Positions 24,537 to 32,825 of a stretch of DNA of 64,000 nt are shown here, piece by piece. The position numbers were made by a program, and so were the translations under genes. Below the pieces are notes generated by a model. The model ran no database searches and had not been told where the DNA came from. It worked only from the letters and a program-made list of their open reading frames with translations. Positions within the stretch are counted from its first letter, which is position 1, and each line of letters starts with the position of its first letter. The DNA comes from DATLFA01 sp039915945 (GTDB lineage Bacteria > Actinomycetota > Acidimicrobiia > Acidimicrobiales > WLNW01): NCBI GenBank assembly GCA_039915945.1, contig JBDSMH010000060.1, forward strand, positions 4,940-68,939, read 5' to 3'.

Positions 24537-25957
24537 GCAACGCCGCCGTCGACCAAGAACTGTTGTGGTTGTCGGGTATCGACCAAGCCGAGCTCATACG
24601 TACGCGTCAGATCTCGGCGCGTGAGCTCGTCGACGCGACCCTCGCCCGCATCGAGTCACTCGACGCAAAGGTTGGCGCATTCATCACCGTCAACGCCGAA
24701 GAGGCCCGGCGCGAGGCCGCTTACGCCGACGAACATCCGACCGATCGGCCGCTGCACGGCGTGCCCTTGTGCGTCAAGGACCTCATCGGCACCGCGGGCC
24801 TGCGCACCACGCACGGCTCGGCCGTGCATCAGCAGAACGTGCCCGATCACGACGCACCGACCGTGACGCGCATGCGCGACGCGGGCGCGATCGTCATCGG
24901 CAAGGCCAACACTCCCGAGTTCGGGCTGGCGGCCGAGACGTTCACCATGTTCGGGCCCCGCGCCTGCAATCCGCACGACCTTTCACGCACGACGGGCGGG
25001 TCGAGCGGCGGTACCGCGGCTGCCATCGCCGCCGGCATGAGCGCCATCGGCCTCGGCAGCGACGCCGGCGGGTCGATCCGGCTACCCGCGGCGTGGTGTG
25101 GCGTGAGTGGGCTCAAGCCGACCTACGGACGCGTTCCGTGCGAAGTGAGTGCCCGGCTCGCCGACCATCCGAGCGAGACGGTCGGTCCGATGGCGCGGAC
25201 TGTCGATGACCTCGCGCTGATGATGGACATCATCGCCGGCCATCATCCCGCCGATCCCACGTCGTCACGGCAGCCGACCGCTCGCTATCTCGACGCGGCG
25301 CGCGCCGCCGACGCGCGGCCCGTTGTCGCGTGGGGCACCGATCTCGGCATGGGCGCGGTCGACGACGACATCGCCGCCGCGTTGCACAACGCGGCCGGCG
25401 CGTTGGCACAGGCGGGGCTGCCCGTTCGCGAATCGACACTGCGCATCACGGGACGGCATCCGTTCTTCGTGATGTTCGATCTCATCGCCGGCGCAGTGCT
25501 CGGTCGGCTCGAAGACATCGCCGACGCGCACTGGGACGAGCTCGCGCCCTACTCGCGCGAGTTCCTCGACGCCGGCCGCCGCCTCGGCGCGGCCGACTAC
25601 ACGCGCGCGGTCTACGAGGCCAAGCAAGTGCGGGCGCAACTCGACGACGAACTCGAAAAGTGCGACGTCGTGATGTTCCCCACGACCGCGGTGGTCGCGT
25701 GGCCCCACGAACAGCCACCGGCCACCGTCGCCGGTCGTCCGCCCGCGGAGCACGGCGGCATCACCTACGGCGGCCTGCCCTTCCTCGCGCTCGCCAGCAT
25801 CAGCGGCCACCCCGCGATGTCGGTGCCGTGCGGTGTCAACGCGGACGGCCTCCCGCTGTCGGTGCAACTCGTCGCCCGTCATTTCGACGAGGCCGCACTG
25901 CTGCCCGTCGCGGCCCGCCTCGAAGCCGCCTTCCCCTTCACCCGCCCCGCCCTCTAA
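24533..25957 (+). CDS. Amidase-signature family amidase
   Basis: A 474-residue amidase with the Ser-cisSer-Lys triad: Lys82 ('CVKDLIG'), cis-Ser157 ('TGGSSGGTAAAIAAGM') and nucleophile Ser181 ('SDAGGSIRLPAAWCG'). The C-terminal region ('LALASISGHPAMSVPCGV', 'PLSVQLVARHFDEAALL') matches the family closely. Length is normal. It starts inside the preceding amidohydrolase stop codon (ATGA), so both are made together. It hydrolyses an amide to acid and ammonia; the substrate is not apparent. The operon ends in palindrome copy 3 of the family, at 25979-26028. Confidence 0.88.
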   Translation: MSNAAVDQELLWLSGIDQAELIRTRQISARELVDATLARIESLDAKVGAFITVNAEEARREAAYADEHPTDRPLHGVPLCVKDLIGTAGLRTTHGSAVHQQNVPDHDAPTVTRMRDAGAIVIGKANTPEFGLAAETFTMFGPRACNPHDLSRTTGGSSGGTAAAIAAGMSAIGLGSDAGGSIRLPAAWCGVSGLKPTYGRVPCEVSARLADHPSETVGPMARTVDDLALMMDIIAGHHPADPTSSRQPTARYLDAARAADARPVVAWGTDLGMGAVDDDIAAALHNAAGALAQAGLPVRESTLRITGRHPFFVMFDLIAGAVLGRLEDIADAHWDELAPYSREFLDAGRRLGAADYTRAVYEAKQVRAQLDDELEKCDVVMFPTTAVVAWPHEQPPATVAGRPPAEHGGITYGGLPFLALASISGHPAMSVPCGVNADGLPLSVQLVARHFDEAALLPVAARLEAAFPFTRPAL

Positions 25958-25978
25958 CCCGTGGGCACCCCGAACCCG

Positions 25979-26028
25979 GTTCTTGTGGTGTTCTATAGGC
26001 GTATACACGTATAGAACACCACGAGAAC
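25979..26028. repeat. 50-bp intergenic palindrome, copy 3
   Basis: Arms GTTCTTGTGGTGTTCTATA and TATAGAACACCACGAGAAC pair over 19 positions (one G-T) around a 12-base loop. It lies between convergent amidase and MFS genes. It has the same frame as the other copies (GTTCT...AGAAC ends, 49-50 bp) but a different, self-complementary interior. No T tract follows. Confidence 0.72.
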
Positions 26029-26043
26029 GGCGGCCGAGTACAC

Positions 26044-27441
26044 CTAGTCGGCGGACGGCCCGGTGCGGATCCAAAAGCCGATGGCGGACAACAAGATGCC
26101 GCTGATGCCCATCAAGATGAAGAGGTGTTGGAACGGCGTCAGCGCGGCGGCGCCGGTTTCGCCCGAGATCAACGTGATCGCGATAGCCACGCCGAGCGCG
26201 CCCGCGACGCGCAACACGGTCTGATTGGTGGCGACGGCTGATCCGAGTTCGCTCGTGGGTATATCGATCACCGGAATGCCGTGGATGGTCGGCCACGCCA
26301 GACCGGACCCGATGCCGAGCATGAACATCGCAGGGAACCACACGCGCGCGAGGTCGGGCGTGCCGTCGACGAACACGAGCAACCAGAACGAACCGGCGCA
26401 CCACGAGATACCTGCGGGCACCGCGATCACGCGGTGGCCGAGACTGTCGGCCAATCGTCCGGAGAACGGCGAGAGCAACGTCACTGTCGCGGCGATGGGC
26501 GTCACGAGGGCGCCCGCCTGCACCACGCTGTAGTCCCACACTTGTACGAGGAACAGCACGAGCCCGAGCGACATCGCGAAGAATCCGGTGCCGAAGCCGA
26601 TGGACATCAACGCCGCGAGGCGCATGTTGCGATAGCCGAGCAACCGTCGGTTGAGCATGGGATTGTGCACGTGGGCCGAGCGCCACAGCAGGTACGCGAT
26701 CAACAGCGTCCCGCCCACGAGCGAACCCGCGGTGCGGCGGTCGATCCATCCCCACTTGGGCGTCTGGATGAGCCCGAGGATCCACAGCGTGAGGCCACCC
26801 ATCAACGCCAGTGCCCCGATCGGATCGGGCAATGGTCCTTTGATCATCTCCTCGGGCGAACTCTCGCGGAACGTGCGCGCGCCGAGCACCAGCACGATGG
26901 CGCCGATCGGCACGCTGATCCAGAACGCCCACCGCCACGTGCCGACATCGACCACCATGGCGCCGACGGAGGGGCCGAGCGCCGTCGCGATACCGCCGAT
27001 ACCCGCCCACATCGAAATGGCGGTTGCCCGCCGGCTGACGGGCACGTCGGCCAGCAACACCGCGATCGTCGCCGGCGTGATGAGCGACCATCCGGCTGCC
27101 TGCACGACGCGCGCCGCGATCAGCGCCGGTGGATTCGGTGAGAGCGCACAGGCCGTGCCCGCCACAGTGAAGATCGCCACGCCGAGCAGCAACATGCGCT
27201 TGCGGCCGAAACGCTCGCACGCCACCGCAGCCAAGATGAGCGTCGCACCGGACACGATCGTGTACGAGTTGAGCACCCAAGACAGTTGCGCCGGCGACAC
27301 ATCGGGAAACGATCGACGCAAGTCGGGAAACGCCACGCTCATGATCGACGCGTTGAGCGACGAGATGAAGGTGCACATCGATGCGAGAACCAGCACCATC
27401 CATGTATGACGAGAGATCGTCGCGGCCTGGGCGTCGCTCAC
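26044..27441 (-). CDS. MFS transporter, DHA2-like
   Basis: About 465 residues from GTG 27441, whose GTGA overlaps the stop of the TauD-like gene; an ATG at 27465 inside that gene is the alternative. About 14 membrane helices. The DHA2-type motifs include 'LNASIMSVAFPDLRRSF', 'LSWVLNSYTI', 'ERFGRKRMLLLGVAIF' and 'ARVVQAAGWSLITPATIAVL'. Such proteins export drugs or small metabolites by proton antiport. It is the last gene of an operon with a DapA-like aldolase and a TauD-like dioxygenase, suggesting export or uptake linked to that pathway (inference). Confidence 0.85.
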   Translation of the reverse strand: MSDAQAATISRHTWMVLVLASMCTFISSLNASIMSVAFPDLRRSFPDVSPAQLSWVLNSYTIVSGATLILAAVACERFGRKRMLLLGVAIFTVAGTACALSPNPPALIAARVVQAAGWSLITPATIAVLLADVPVSRRATAISMWAGIGGIATALGPSVGAMVVDVGTWRWAFWISVPIGAIVLVLGARTFRESSPEEMIKGPLPDPIGALALMGGLTLWILGLIQTPKWGWIDRRTAGSLVGGTLLIAYLLWRSAHVHNPMLNRRLLGYRNMRLAALMSIGFGTGFFAMSLGLVLFLVQVWDYSVVQAGALVTPIAATVTLLSPFSGRLADSLGHRVIAVPAGISWCAGSFWLLVFVDGTPDLARVWFPAMFMLGIGSGLAWPTIHGIPVIDIPTSELGSAVATNQTVLRVAGALGVAIAITLISGETGAAALTPFQHLFILMGISGILLSAIGFWIRTGPSAD

Positions 27442-28319
27442 CGTGCGGCCGCCGGATACGGCCATTGTTCCCAGGGCGTCTTTTCGCCGAACACCACCCG
27501 GCGCAACGTGCGGGGTTTGGTCTCGTGCAGTTTGCGGCGCGCGTGTTGCACGACCAGGTTGTCCCACACGACGAGGTCGTCGGTCTGCCAGTGATGTTCG
27601 TAGATGTTGACGGGGTCGTAGAGCCGTTGGAACAACTCGTCGAGCAGTGCGTCGCCGTCACGGCGGTCGAGGCCCAGTATCTCGACGGTCATCATCTCGT
27701 TGACATACACGCAGGACTCACCGGTGACGGGGTGCGGTACGACGATCGGGTGCACGGTGCGGGGCCACGTGGGGTCGAGCGCGTCGCGTACGTCACGCGC
27801 CGACACGGCCTGGTCACTGGTCGTCGTGTAGTTGCCGGCGAAAAGTCCTTGCAACCCGATGAGTCGTTGCTGCGTGTGCCGCGGCAGTTGCAGATACGCG
27901 AGACGGCCGTTGGAGAATCGCGTCGGCGACTGTTCGTCGGCGACGTCGATCGCGTAGAGCGACAATCCGCCGAGCGGTGTCGCAACATGCGCGAGGTCGT
28001 GATGGAATGCCAGCTCGAACGAGCCGAGCCCACCGTCGGCCGCGACGTTGGACACGAACGTCACCATCGGTAGGTCACCGGCCGGGTGATCGTTGACGAC
28101 CACGCGGGGACCCTGCGGAAGCACACGGCCGAAGCAACCGACCAGATCGACGTGCTCGGCTTCGCTCCACTCGCCCCGCAACACCAGCAGGTGGTGTTCC
28201 GCCAGCAGATCGCGCAGCACTCGAGCGACAGACGCGCCGAGAGGACCGGGCCCGCGAGCGATGTCGACCGCCGCGCCGAACGGCGCGCCGGTCAGTCGCT
28301 GCGCCCGCACCTTTGGCAT
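27438..28319 (-). CDS. TauD/TfdA-family Fe(II)/2-oxoglutarate dioxygenase
   Basis: A 293-residue dioxygenase. The facial triad is visible: His106-x-Asp108 in 'FELAFHHDLAHVATP' and a distal His in 'VVQHARRKLHETKPRTLRRV', where the final Arg binds 2-oxoglutarate. 'RGEWSEAEHVDLVGCFGRVLP' is the usual N-terminal helix. The family hydroxylates sulfonates, phenoxyacetates or other small acids, often releasing sulfite or an aldehyde. The gene sits 26 bases after the DapA-like gene and overlaps the transporter gene by four bases, so all three form one operon. Confidence 0.85.
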   Translation of the reverse strand: MPKVRAQRLTGAPFGAAVDIARGPGPLGASVARVLRDLLAEHHLLVLRGEWSEAEHVDLVGCFGRVLPQGPRVVVNDHPAGDLPMVTFVSNVAADGGLGSFELAFHHDLAHVATPLGGLSLYAIDVADEQSPTRFSNGRLAYLQLPRHTQQRLIGLQGLFAGNYTTTSDQAVSARDVRDALDPTWPRTVHPIVVPHPVTGESCVYVNEMMTVEILGLDRRDGDALLDELFQRLYDPVNIYEHHWQTDDLVVWDNLVVQHARRKLHETKPRTLRRVVFGEKTPWEQWPYPAAAR

Positions 28320-28345
28320 GTCGCCCCCTCGATCCCCCGTCGCCG

Positions 28346-29305
28346 TCAGTCCTGTCGCGATCGGCTGCGCGCGGCTGCCTCGGCTTCGAGTTCGAGCGTA
28401 CCGAGGCGAGCGAAGGCCGATCGCATTTTGTCGACGGTCGCGTCATCGACCGGCACGCGAGGATGTCGCGGCGCGCCGACGTCGTAGCCGAGTGCCTTCA
28501 ACGCCGCCTTCGGGCCGTCGGCAGACACACGGCGAGCCATGTCGATCACGTCGGTGAGTCGCAGAACGTGCGCATAGGTCTCGGAGGCACGGGCGACATC
28601 GCCGGCCACGAACGCATCGACCAGCGATTGGCACAAGTGCGGCACCTGATTGGTCTCGGTCACTTGCGCGCCCCACGCGCCCAGCGCCAAACCGCTCAAG
28701 ATGTTGTGCATGCCGACGTAGATCTTGATGGTGTCCGGGATGGTGTCCCTCAGCTCGACGAGATAGCTCATCGTCGGGCCGAACGGGATGTTCACCAATT
28801 TGATCTGCGGATAGTCGCGACACAGCGCGGTTACGAGCGAACACGGCGCGAGGTAACCCACCGCAGCGTGAATCGAGATGCCCACGGGATGCTCGATCGC
28901 TTCGAGCAGATCACGGAAATACATCTCTTGCTCGGCGAGCACCGGCACGCGGCCGTGGCCGGCATCGAGTTGATAGAACTGCACGAGGTCGGCCCCGGCG
29001 TCGATCGCCTGACGCGACTTTTCGAGCATCTCGTTCGCCGACCGGGCTTCGGGCGGGTTGCAGTACACGGGCACTTTACCCTTGCATTCTTCGACGCCGA
29101 TGCGATAGAGCTGCGCCAGCTCGTCGATGGTGAGCGCGCGGCCTTCGCCCGAACCACCGCTACCGAGATAGACGCCGACACCGGCATCGATCTGACGCTG
29201 CAGATGTGCTCGTATGCCCGCCTCATCGAGGCGCCCCCGATAATCCATCGGCGTCACGACCATGCTGAACATGGTGGGCTTGCCCGGATGACTGAACTCA
29301 CTCAC
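28346..29305 (-). CDS. DapA-like (dihydrodipicolinate synthase family) aldolase
   Basis: A 319-residue TIM-barrel protein from GTG 29305 (AGGGGGTC upstream). It matches DHDPS/NAL-type lyases: 'MFSMVVTPMDYRGRLDEAGIRAHL', 'GSGGSGEGRALTIDELAQLY', 'VYCNPPEARSANEMLEKSRQA', 'FYQLDAGHG' and 'IKLVNIPFG' with a Lys where the Schiff-base Lys lies. The usual Tyr region is divergent ('VGISIHAAVGYLAP'), so it is not a lysine-pathway enzyme. It heads an operon with a TauD-like dioxygenase and an MFS transporter, and likely splits or forms a C-C bond in a catabolic route. Confidence 0.72.
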   Translation of the reverse strand: MSEFSHPGKPTMFSMVVTPMDYRGRLDEAGIRAHLQRQIDAGVGVYLGSGGSGEGRALTIDELAQLYRIGVEECKGKVPVYCNPPEARSANEMLEKSRQAIDAGADLVQFYQLDAGHGRVPVLAEQEMYFRDLLEAIEHPVGISIHAAVGYLAPCSLVTALCRDYPQIKLVNIPFGPTMSYLVELRDTIPDTIKIYVGMHNILSGLALGAWGAQVTETNQVPHLCQSLVDAFVAGDVARASETYAHVLRLTDVIDMARRVSADGPKAALKALGYDVGAPRHPRVPVDDATVDKMRSAFARLGTLELEAEAAARSRSRQD

Positions 29306-29352
29306 ATCGACCCCCTACGTCAGGACATCACGCGACGTCCTGGCGCAGGGAA

Positions 29353-29372
29353 CCGTTGCGGCGGAGCCGCAC
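29353..29372 (-). repeat. REP-like element, copy 1
   Basis: GTGCGGCTCCGCCGCAACGG on the minus strand, right at the stop codon of the PRC-barrel gene (its TAG overlaps the first base) and before the DapA-like gene. It forms the hairpin TGCGGC-TCC-GCCGCA. The same 20 bases occur at 55154-55173 and 57418-57437; here the second stem of those copies is absent. Confidence 0.65.
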
Positions 29373-29674
29373 TAGGTAGCGTCGCTGCCGTAATACTGCT
29401 CGCATTCGGTGGTCAACGGAACTTCACCGTGGAGTCGCGGCGCGCGCTTGATGAAGTCCTTGTGCAACATCGTGACCACGTTGCCGTCTTCGGACTTGTA
29501 GAGCTGCGACGCCGGGACGAGCGTGCGGTGGTGCGTGAGGCCGTATTCGACCACTGCCCATCGCATCTCCATCGTGCGGTCGTCGTAGACCACGTCTTTG
29601 ACGGTGCCGACCTTTTGCGCATCGGGATCGATGACTGCGCAACCTGTCATTTGTCCCATCTCTGAAGCAGACAT
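29372..29674 (-). CDS. PRC-barrel domain protein
   Basis: A 100-residue protein with AAAGGAG before ATG 29674. The PRC-barrel fold covers most of it: 'MTGCAVIDPDAQKVGTVKDVVYDDRTMEMRWAVVEYGL' and 'TLVPASQLYKSEDGNVVTMLHKDFIKRAPRL'. Such domains are found in photosystem H subunits and RimM, and stand-alone versions are linked to membrane or RNA binding and cell division. Its sequence contains no further domain. A REP-like element sits directly at its end. Role unknown. Confidence 0.8.
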   Translation of the reverse strand: MSASEMGQMTGCAVIDPDAQKVGTVKDVVYDDRTMEMRWAVVEYGLTHHRTLVPASQLYKSEDGNVVTMLHKDFIKRAPRLHGEVPLTTECEQYYGSDAT

Positions 29675-29837
29675 TTGAGCTCCTTTGGATTGTGACTTGC
29701 CATAGGCCTACCCCTGTTCGAGCGATGGCTATCATCATTGTGGCGGATGGCACGGGTGGCTTACGTCACGATCGCCACGGCCGCCCCGGTGCGGAAACAC
29801 AAAGCACTTTCGCCAAAGGCCTGGTCAAAGGGGTGCG

Positions 29838-30311
29838 CTACAGCAGCGGCGTCGGCGATCGACGGAACATCGGCGCATCATCCACATGCGCGCTCATGTC
29901 ACCGACGAGATCGGTATAGACGTACCGCTCCCGAAACCACCACGCGTCTTCGACCCGAACAAGCCTGTCGTGATAGCGCCCGACGATGATCGCCTGGAGC
30001 GCAAATCCCCCGACTTGTTGGAACACCACGTAGTAGGAGCGGGCCCGCGCGGACTCAGTGTCTGCGTCGTCCTCGATGATCACGTTCGTGGTGACATGCT
30101 TCGTGCGAAGAGTGCCATCCGCGTACGTTCGATCATGCTTTTGCTTCATCGCCGCGACGCCGTCGGCTCCTCGGTACACGTCAGCCACGCCGTCGATGAC
30201 ATAGGCGCCGTAGCGAAACAGCGCGCCGACCGCAACGAAGTCTGCACGATCCTGCAACTCCGAATAGGTCATGAGGAGTCGGGTGATCTCCGCATGGGTG
30301 TCCGGACTCAC
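29838..30311 (-). CDS. SnoaL-like / NTF2-fold protein
   Basis: A 157-residue NTF2-fold protein: 'HAEITRLLMTYSELQDRADFVAVGALF' as the opening helices, 'YRGADGVAAMKQKHDRTY', 'KHVTTNVIIEDDADTESARARSYYVVFQ' as the central sheet and 'YHDRLVRVEDAWWFRERYVY' at the end. The 'DRADF' and 'WWFRER' motifs are typical of SnoaL-like proteins near dioxygenase or hydratase genes. It is divergent from the next amidohydrolase, with about 100 bases between the two starts. Role unknown. Confidence 0.76.
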   Translation of the reverse strand: MSPDTHAEITRLLMTYSELQDRADFVAVGALFRYGAYVIDGVADVYRGADGVAAMKQKHDRTYADGTLRTKHVTTNVIIEDDADTESARARSYYVVFQQVGGFALQAIIVGRYHDRLVRVEDAWWFRERYVYTDLVGDMSAHVDDAPMFRRSPTPLL

Positions 30312-30410
30312 GGAGCCATCGTAGCTGCGATTGAAATGGCGACCAGGCCATCACCGGACAGCAACTCGCGGTACCTTTTCCACGCTCATCCACCCTCAGG
30401 GAGCCTCACC

Positions 30411-31520
30411 ATGACCACGCAGGCGATCATCTCGGCCGACTCGCACTTCGTGGAGCCTCCCGAAATGTGGCGCGAACGCGTCGACGCCGAGTTCCGCGAC
30501 CGTGCCCCGCGGCTCGTCAACGAGATCAATGGCAAGCGCGGCACCTTCCTCGTGTGCGAAGACCTGCTGCCCGCCACCGGCGGTGGGTTCTTCGCCGCCG
30601 GCACCTCTCCCGAAGATCTTCCCGAGGTTCTCGCGCGCGGTTACGAGACCGTGCCCGAACACGTGCGTGATCCGCGGGCGCGCATCGACGCGCAAAAGAG
30701 CGACGGTGTCATCGCCGAAGTCCTCTACTCGTCCTACGGCATGCAGCTGTTCTCGCTCGAGGACGGCGATCTGCGCGACGCGTGCTTCCGCGCGTTCAAC
30801 GACTGGGCCGCCGACTACTGCAGCGAGAGTCGCGATCGACTCATCGGCATCGGCCTCATCGCACTCGACGACGTGCCTCGCGCGGTCACCGAGATCAAAC
30901 GCATCGCCGCCAAAGGACTCAAGGGCGCGATGATCTGGGCCGAGCCGCCCGAGGACCTTCCCTACAGTCATCCGTCGTACGAACCATTCTGGGCCGCCGC
31001 GCAAGACCTCGACATGAAAATGTCGCTGCACAGCCTCACATCCAAACGGCAGAACTCCGATCCGGCACGCGGTGACATGTTGTTCCGCGCCATCTTGCTC
31101 TATCAAGAAGTCGCCCGGACGATGACCGATCTCATCATCCACGGTGTGCTCGAGAAGTTCCCGACGCTGAAGTTCATCTCCGCCGAAAACGAGATCGCGT
31201 GGATCCCGTTCCATCTGTGGCGCATGGATCAGCTCCACGAGAAGCTGCACACCATGTCGCCCGTGAACCTGTCGATGAAACCGAGTGACTACTTCAACCG
31301 TCAGTTCTACGCCACGTTCATCGAAGACCCGATGTTCGCATCGACCACCTCGACGATGAGTGTCGACAACATCATGTGGTCGAGCGACTTCCCGCACCTC
31401 GCGTCGACGTACCCCAACTCGCTCAAGTTCATCGACGAGAATCTCGCCGGGCTTTCGGCCACCGACCAACGCAAGATCGTCCACGACAACGTGGCCAAGC
31501 TCTACGGGCTCACGGTCTAA
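30411..31520 (+). CDS. Amidohydrolase-2 family protein (SADSH type)
   Basis: A 369-residue protein from ATG 30411 with AGGGAG nearby. Metal motif 'IISADSHFVEPPEMW' near the start, 'VIAEVLYSSYGMQLF', 'KMSLHSLTSKRQ', 'ISAENEIAWIPFHLWRMDQ' and 'NIMWSSDFPHLASTYPNS' at the late metal Asp. These are typical of DxH ACMSD-like hydrolases, often linked to aromatic-acid metabolism in Actinobacteria. The gene is convergent with the luciferase-like gene (22 bases between their stops). Substrate unknown. Confidence 0.82.
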   Translation: MTTQAIISADSHFVEPPEMWRERVDAEFRDRAPRLVNEINGKRGTFLVCEDLLPATGGGFFAAGTSPEDLPEVLARGYETVPEHVRDPRARIDAQKSDGVIAEVLYSSYGMQLFSLEDGDLRDACFRAFNDWAADYCSESRDRLIGIGLIALDDVPRAVTEIKRIAAKGLKGAMIWAEPPEDLPYSHPSYEPFWAAAQDLDMKMSLHSLTSKRQNSDPARGDMLFRAILLYQEVARTMTDLIIHGVLEKFPTLKFISAENEIAWIPFHLWRMDQLHEKLHTMSPVNLSMKPSDYFNRQFYATFIEDPMFASTTSTMSVDNIMWSSDFPHLASTYPNSLKFIDENLAGLSATDQRKIVHDNVAKLYGLTV

Positions 31521-31541
31521 CGGGCTAACGGGCATCACCGT

Positions 31542-32444
31542 CTAGAGCGCATGGATTTCGCGCGCCGCAATCGACGTGAGTTCGAACGCGGTGTCGAAGT
31601 CGTCGGCCAAGCGCGACAGCGGTAGCTGCAACGCGGTGGCGCCCGCCGCGATGAACTCGGGCGCGGCGCCGAGCGCGTAGTCGAGTCGCTCGCGGGGCGA
31701 CCCCGTACCGAGAGGCAACGACGCCCGGATACCGAACGACGCGCGATCACGGCCGGCGGCCGCCGCAGCGTCGTCGAGCAGGGCCGAGCCGCGCGCAATC
31801 GCATCGGCGGTGACGTTGCCGAACGGCACCCAGCCATTGCCGAGACGCGCAATGCGCCGGAAGGTGGAGGGCGCGCAGGGCCCGGCGAGCCACACCGGCA
31901 ACGCGGCACCGCTGGCGGGTTGCGGGTAGCAATGGAGGCCCTCGAACGACACCGATTCGGACGCGAACGACGCCGGCCCGCCACCCCACAACGCGCGGCA
32001 CGCACCGAGCGTGTCGTCGAGTATCTGCATTGCCTTGGCCGGATCGACGCCTGCCGATCGCAACTCTGCCGCGTGCCATCCTGCGCCGAGACCGAGATCG
32101 AATCGACCACCCGAAACCATGTCGAGTGTCGCCGCCATCTTGGCCAGCAACACCGCCGGACGCATCGGTGCGATGAGGATGCCGGTCGACAGGCGCAGGC
32201 GCCGCGTCGCGCCGGCGATGGCCGCCAGCATGATAAGTGGCTCGGGATAGTTGTGGTCGACGGGGAACGGAAACGCCGCGCCGCCGTGCATCTCGAGATC
32301 GCGTCCGAGCACCACATGCTCACTGAATACGATCTGATCAGCGCCGGCTTGCTCCATCAGTGTCGCGAGCTCGACCAATCGTTCACCGCGCGCACCAACG
32401 ATCAATTCGACGTGCGAGCAGAACATCGAGACGGTGACACCCAT
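31542..32444 (-). CDS. LLM-class flavin/F420-dependent oxidoreductase
   Basis: About 300 residues from ATG 32444 (MGVTVSMFCSHVEL). Luciferase-like TIM barrel: 'VELATLMEQAGADQIVFSEHVVLG', 'PLIMLAAIAGATRRLRLSTGILIAPMRPAVLLAKMAATLDMVSGGRFDLGLGAG' and a C-terminal 'GSALLDDAAAAAGRDRASFGIRASLPLGTG'. The 'EHVVLG' and 'GLGAGWH' stretches are active-site and cofactor loops of F420-dependent members. Likely uses F420 or FMN. Upstream codons in frame look like a shadow. It is divergent from the muconolactone isomerase-like gene with 99 bases between starts. Confidence 0.8.
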   Translation of the reverse strand: MGVTVSMFCSHVELIVGARGERLVELATLMEQAGADQIVFSEHVVLGRDLEMHGGAAFPFPVDHNYPEPLIMLAAIAGATRRLRLSTGILIAPMRPAVLLAKMAATLDMVSGGRFDLGLGAGWHAAELRSAGVDPAKAMQILDDTLGACRALWGGGPASFASESVSFEGLHCYPQPASGAALPVWLAGPCAPSTFRRIARLGNGWVPFGNVTADAIARGSALLDDAAAAAGRDRASFGIRASLPLGTGSPRERLDYALGAAPEFIAAGATALQLPLSRLADDFDTAFELTSIAAREIHAL

Positions 32445-32543
32445 GATCTTCACCCTAGTAGTCGCATGGCAGAGACTGCTTTGCCCGCTGTGCGCGGTGC
32501 CGCGTAGGGTGCGGAGCCGTGCAGTGAACGCGTGGGACGTGAC

Positions 32544-32825
32544 ATGGAATTCTTGGTGACAACCGAACTCAACTTGCCTGCCGGTGTCGATCCCGCTGAG
32601 CGCGACCGACTCTTCAAGGCCGAGCGCCAGCGCGGCATCGAACTCAAGCGCGAAGGCTCGATCGAGCGCATCTGGCGCATTCCCGGTGCGCCGTGGCGCA
32701 CCGTGTCGATCCGCCACGCGGTCGACGCTGCCGCGTTACAAGTCGATCTCGAGACGTTGCCGGTCTTTCACTGGCTCAAGATCGAAGTGACGGCACTCGC
32801 GCATCACGCGATCGAAGACGAATAA
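32544..32825 (+). CDS. Muconolactone isomerase-like protein
   Basis: A 93-residue protein from ATG 32544 (MEFLVTTELNLPAGVDPAER). It follows the muconolactone Delta-isomerase pattern: N-terminal strand, Arg/Lys-rich 'RLFKAERQRGIELKREGSIERIWRIPG', then 'DAAALQVDLETLPVFHWLKIEVTALAHH'. The true enzymes act in the catechol branch of the beta-ketoadipate pathway and form decamers. No other catechol-pathway gene is adjacent, so a related isomerase role is possible. Its last 22 bases overlap the convergent amidohydrolase gene. Confidence 0.72.
   Translation: MEFLVTTELNLPAGVDPAERDRLFKAERQRGIELKREGSIERIWRIPGAPWRTVSIRHAVDAAALQVDLETLPVFHWLKIEVTALAHHAIEDE

Noticed and set aside
25265..27661. Very long minus-strand frame across amidase and MFS genes
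   Set aside because: It crosses convergent genes with firm motifs and contains none itself.
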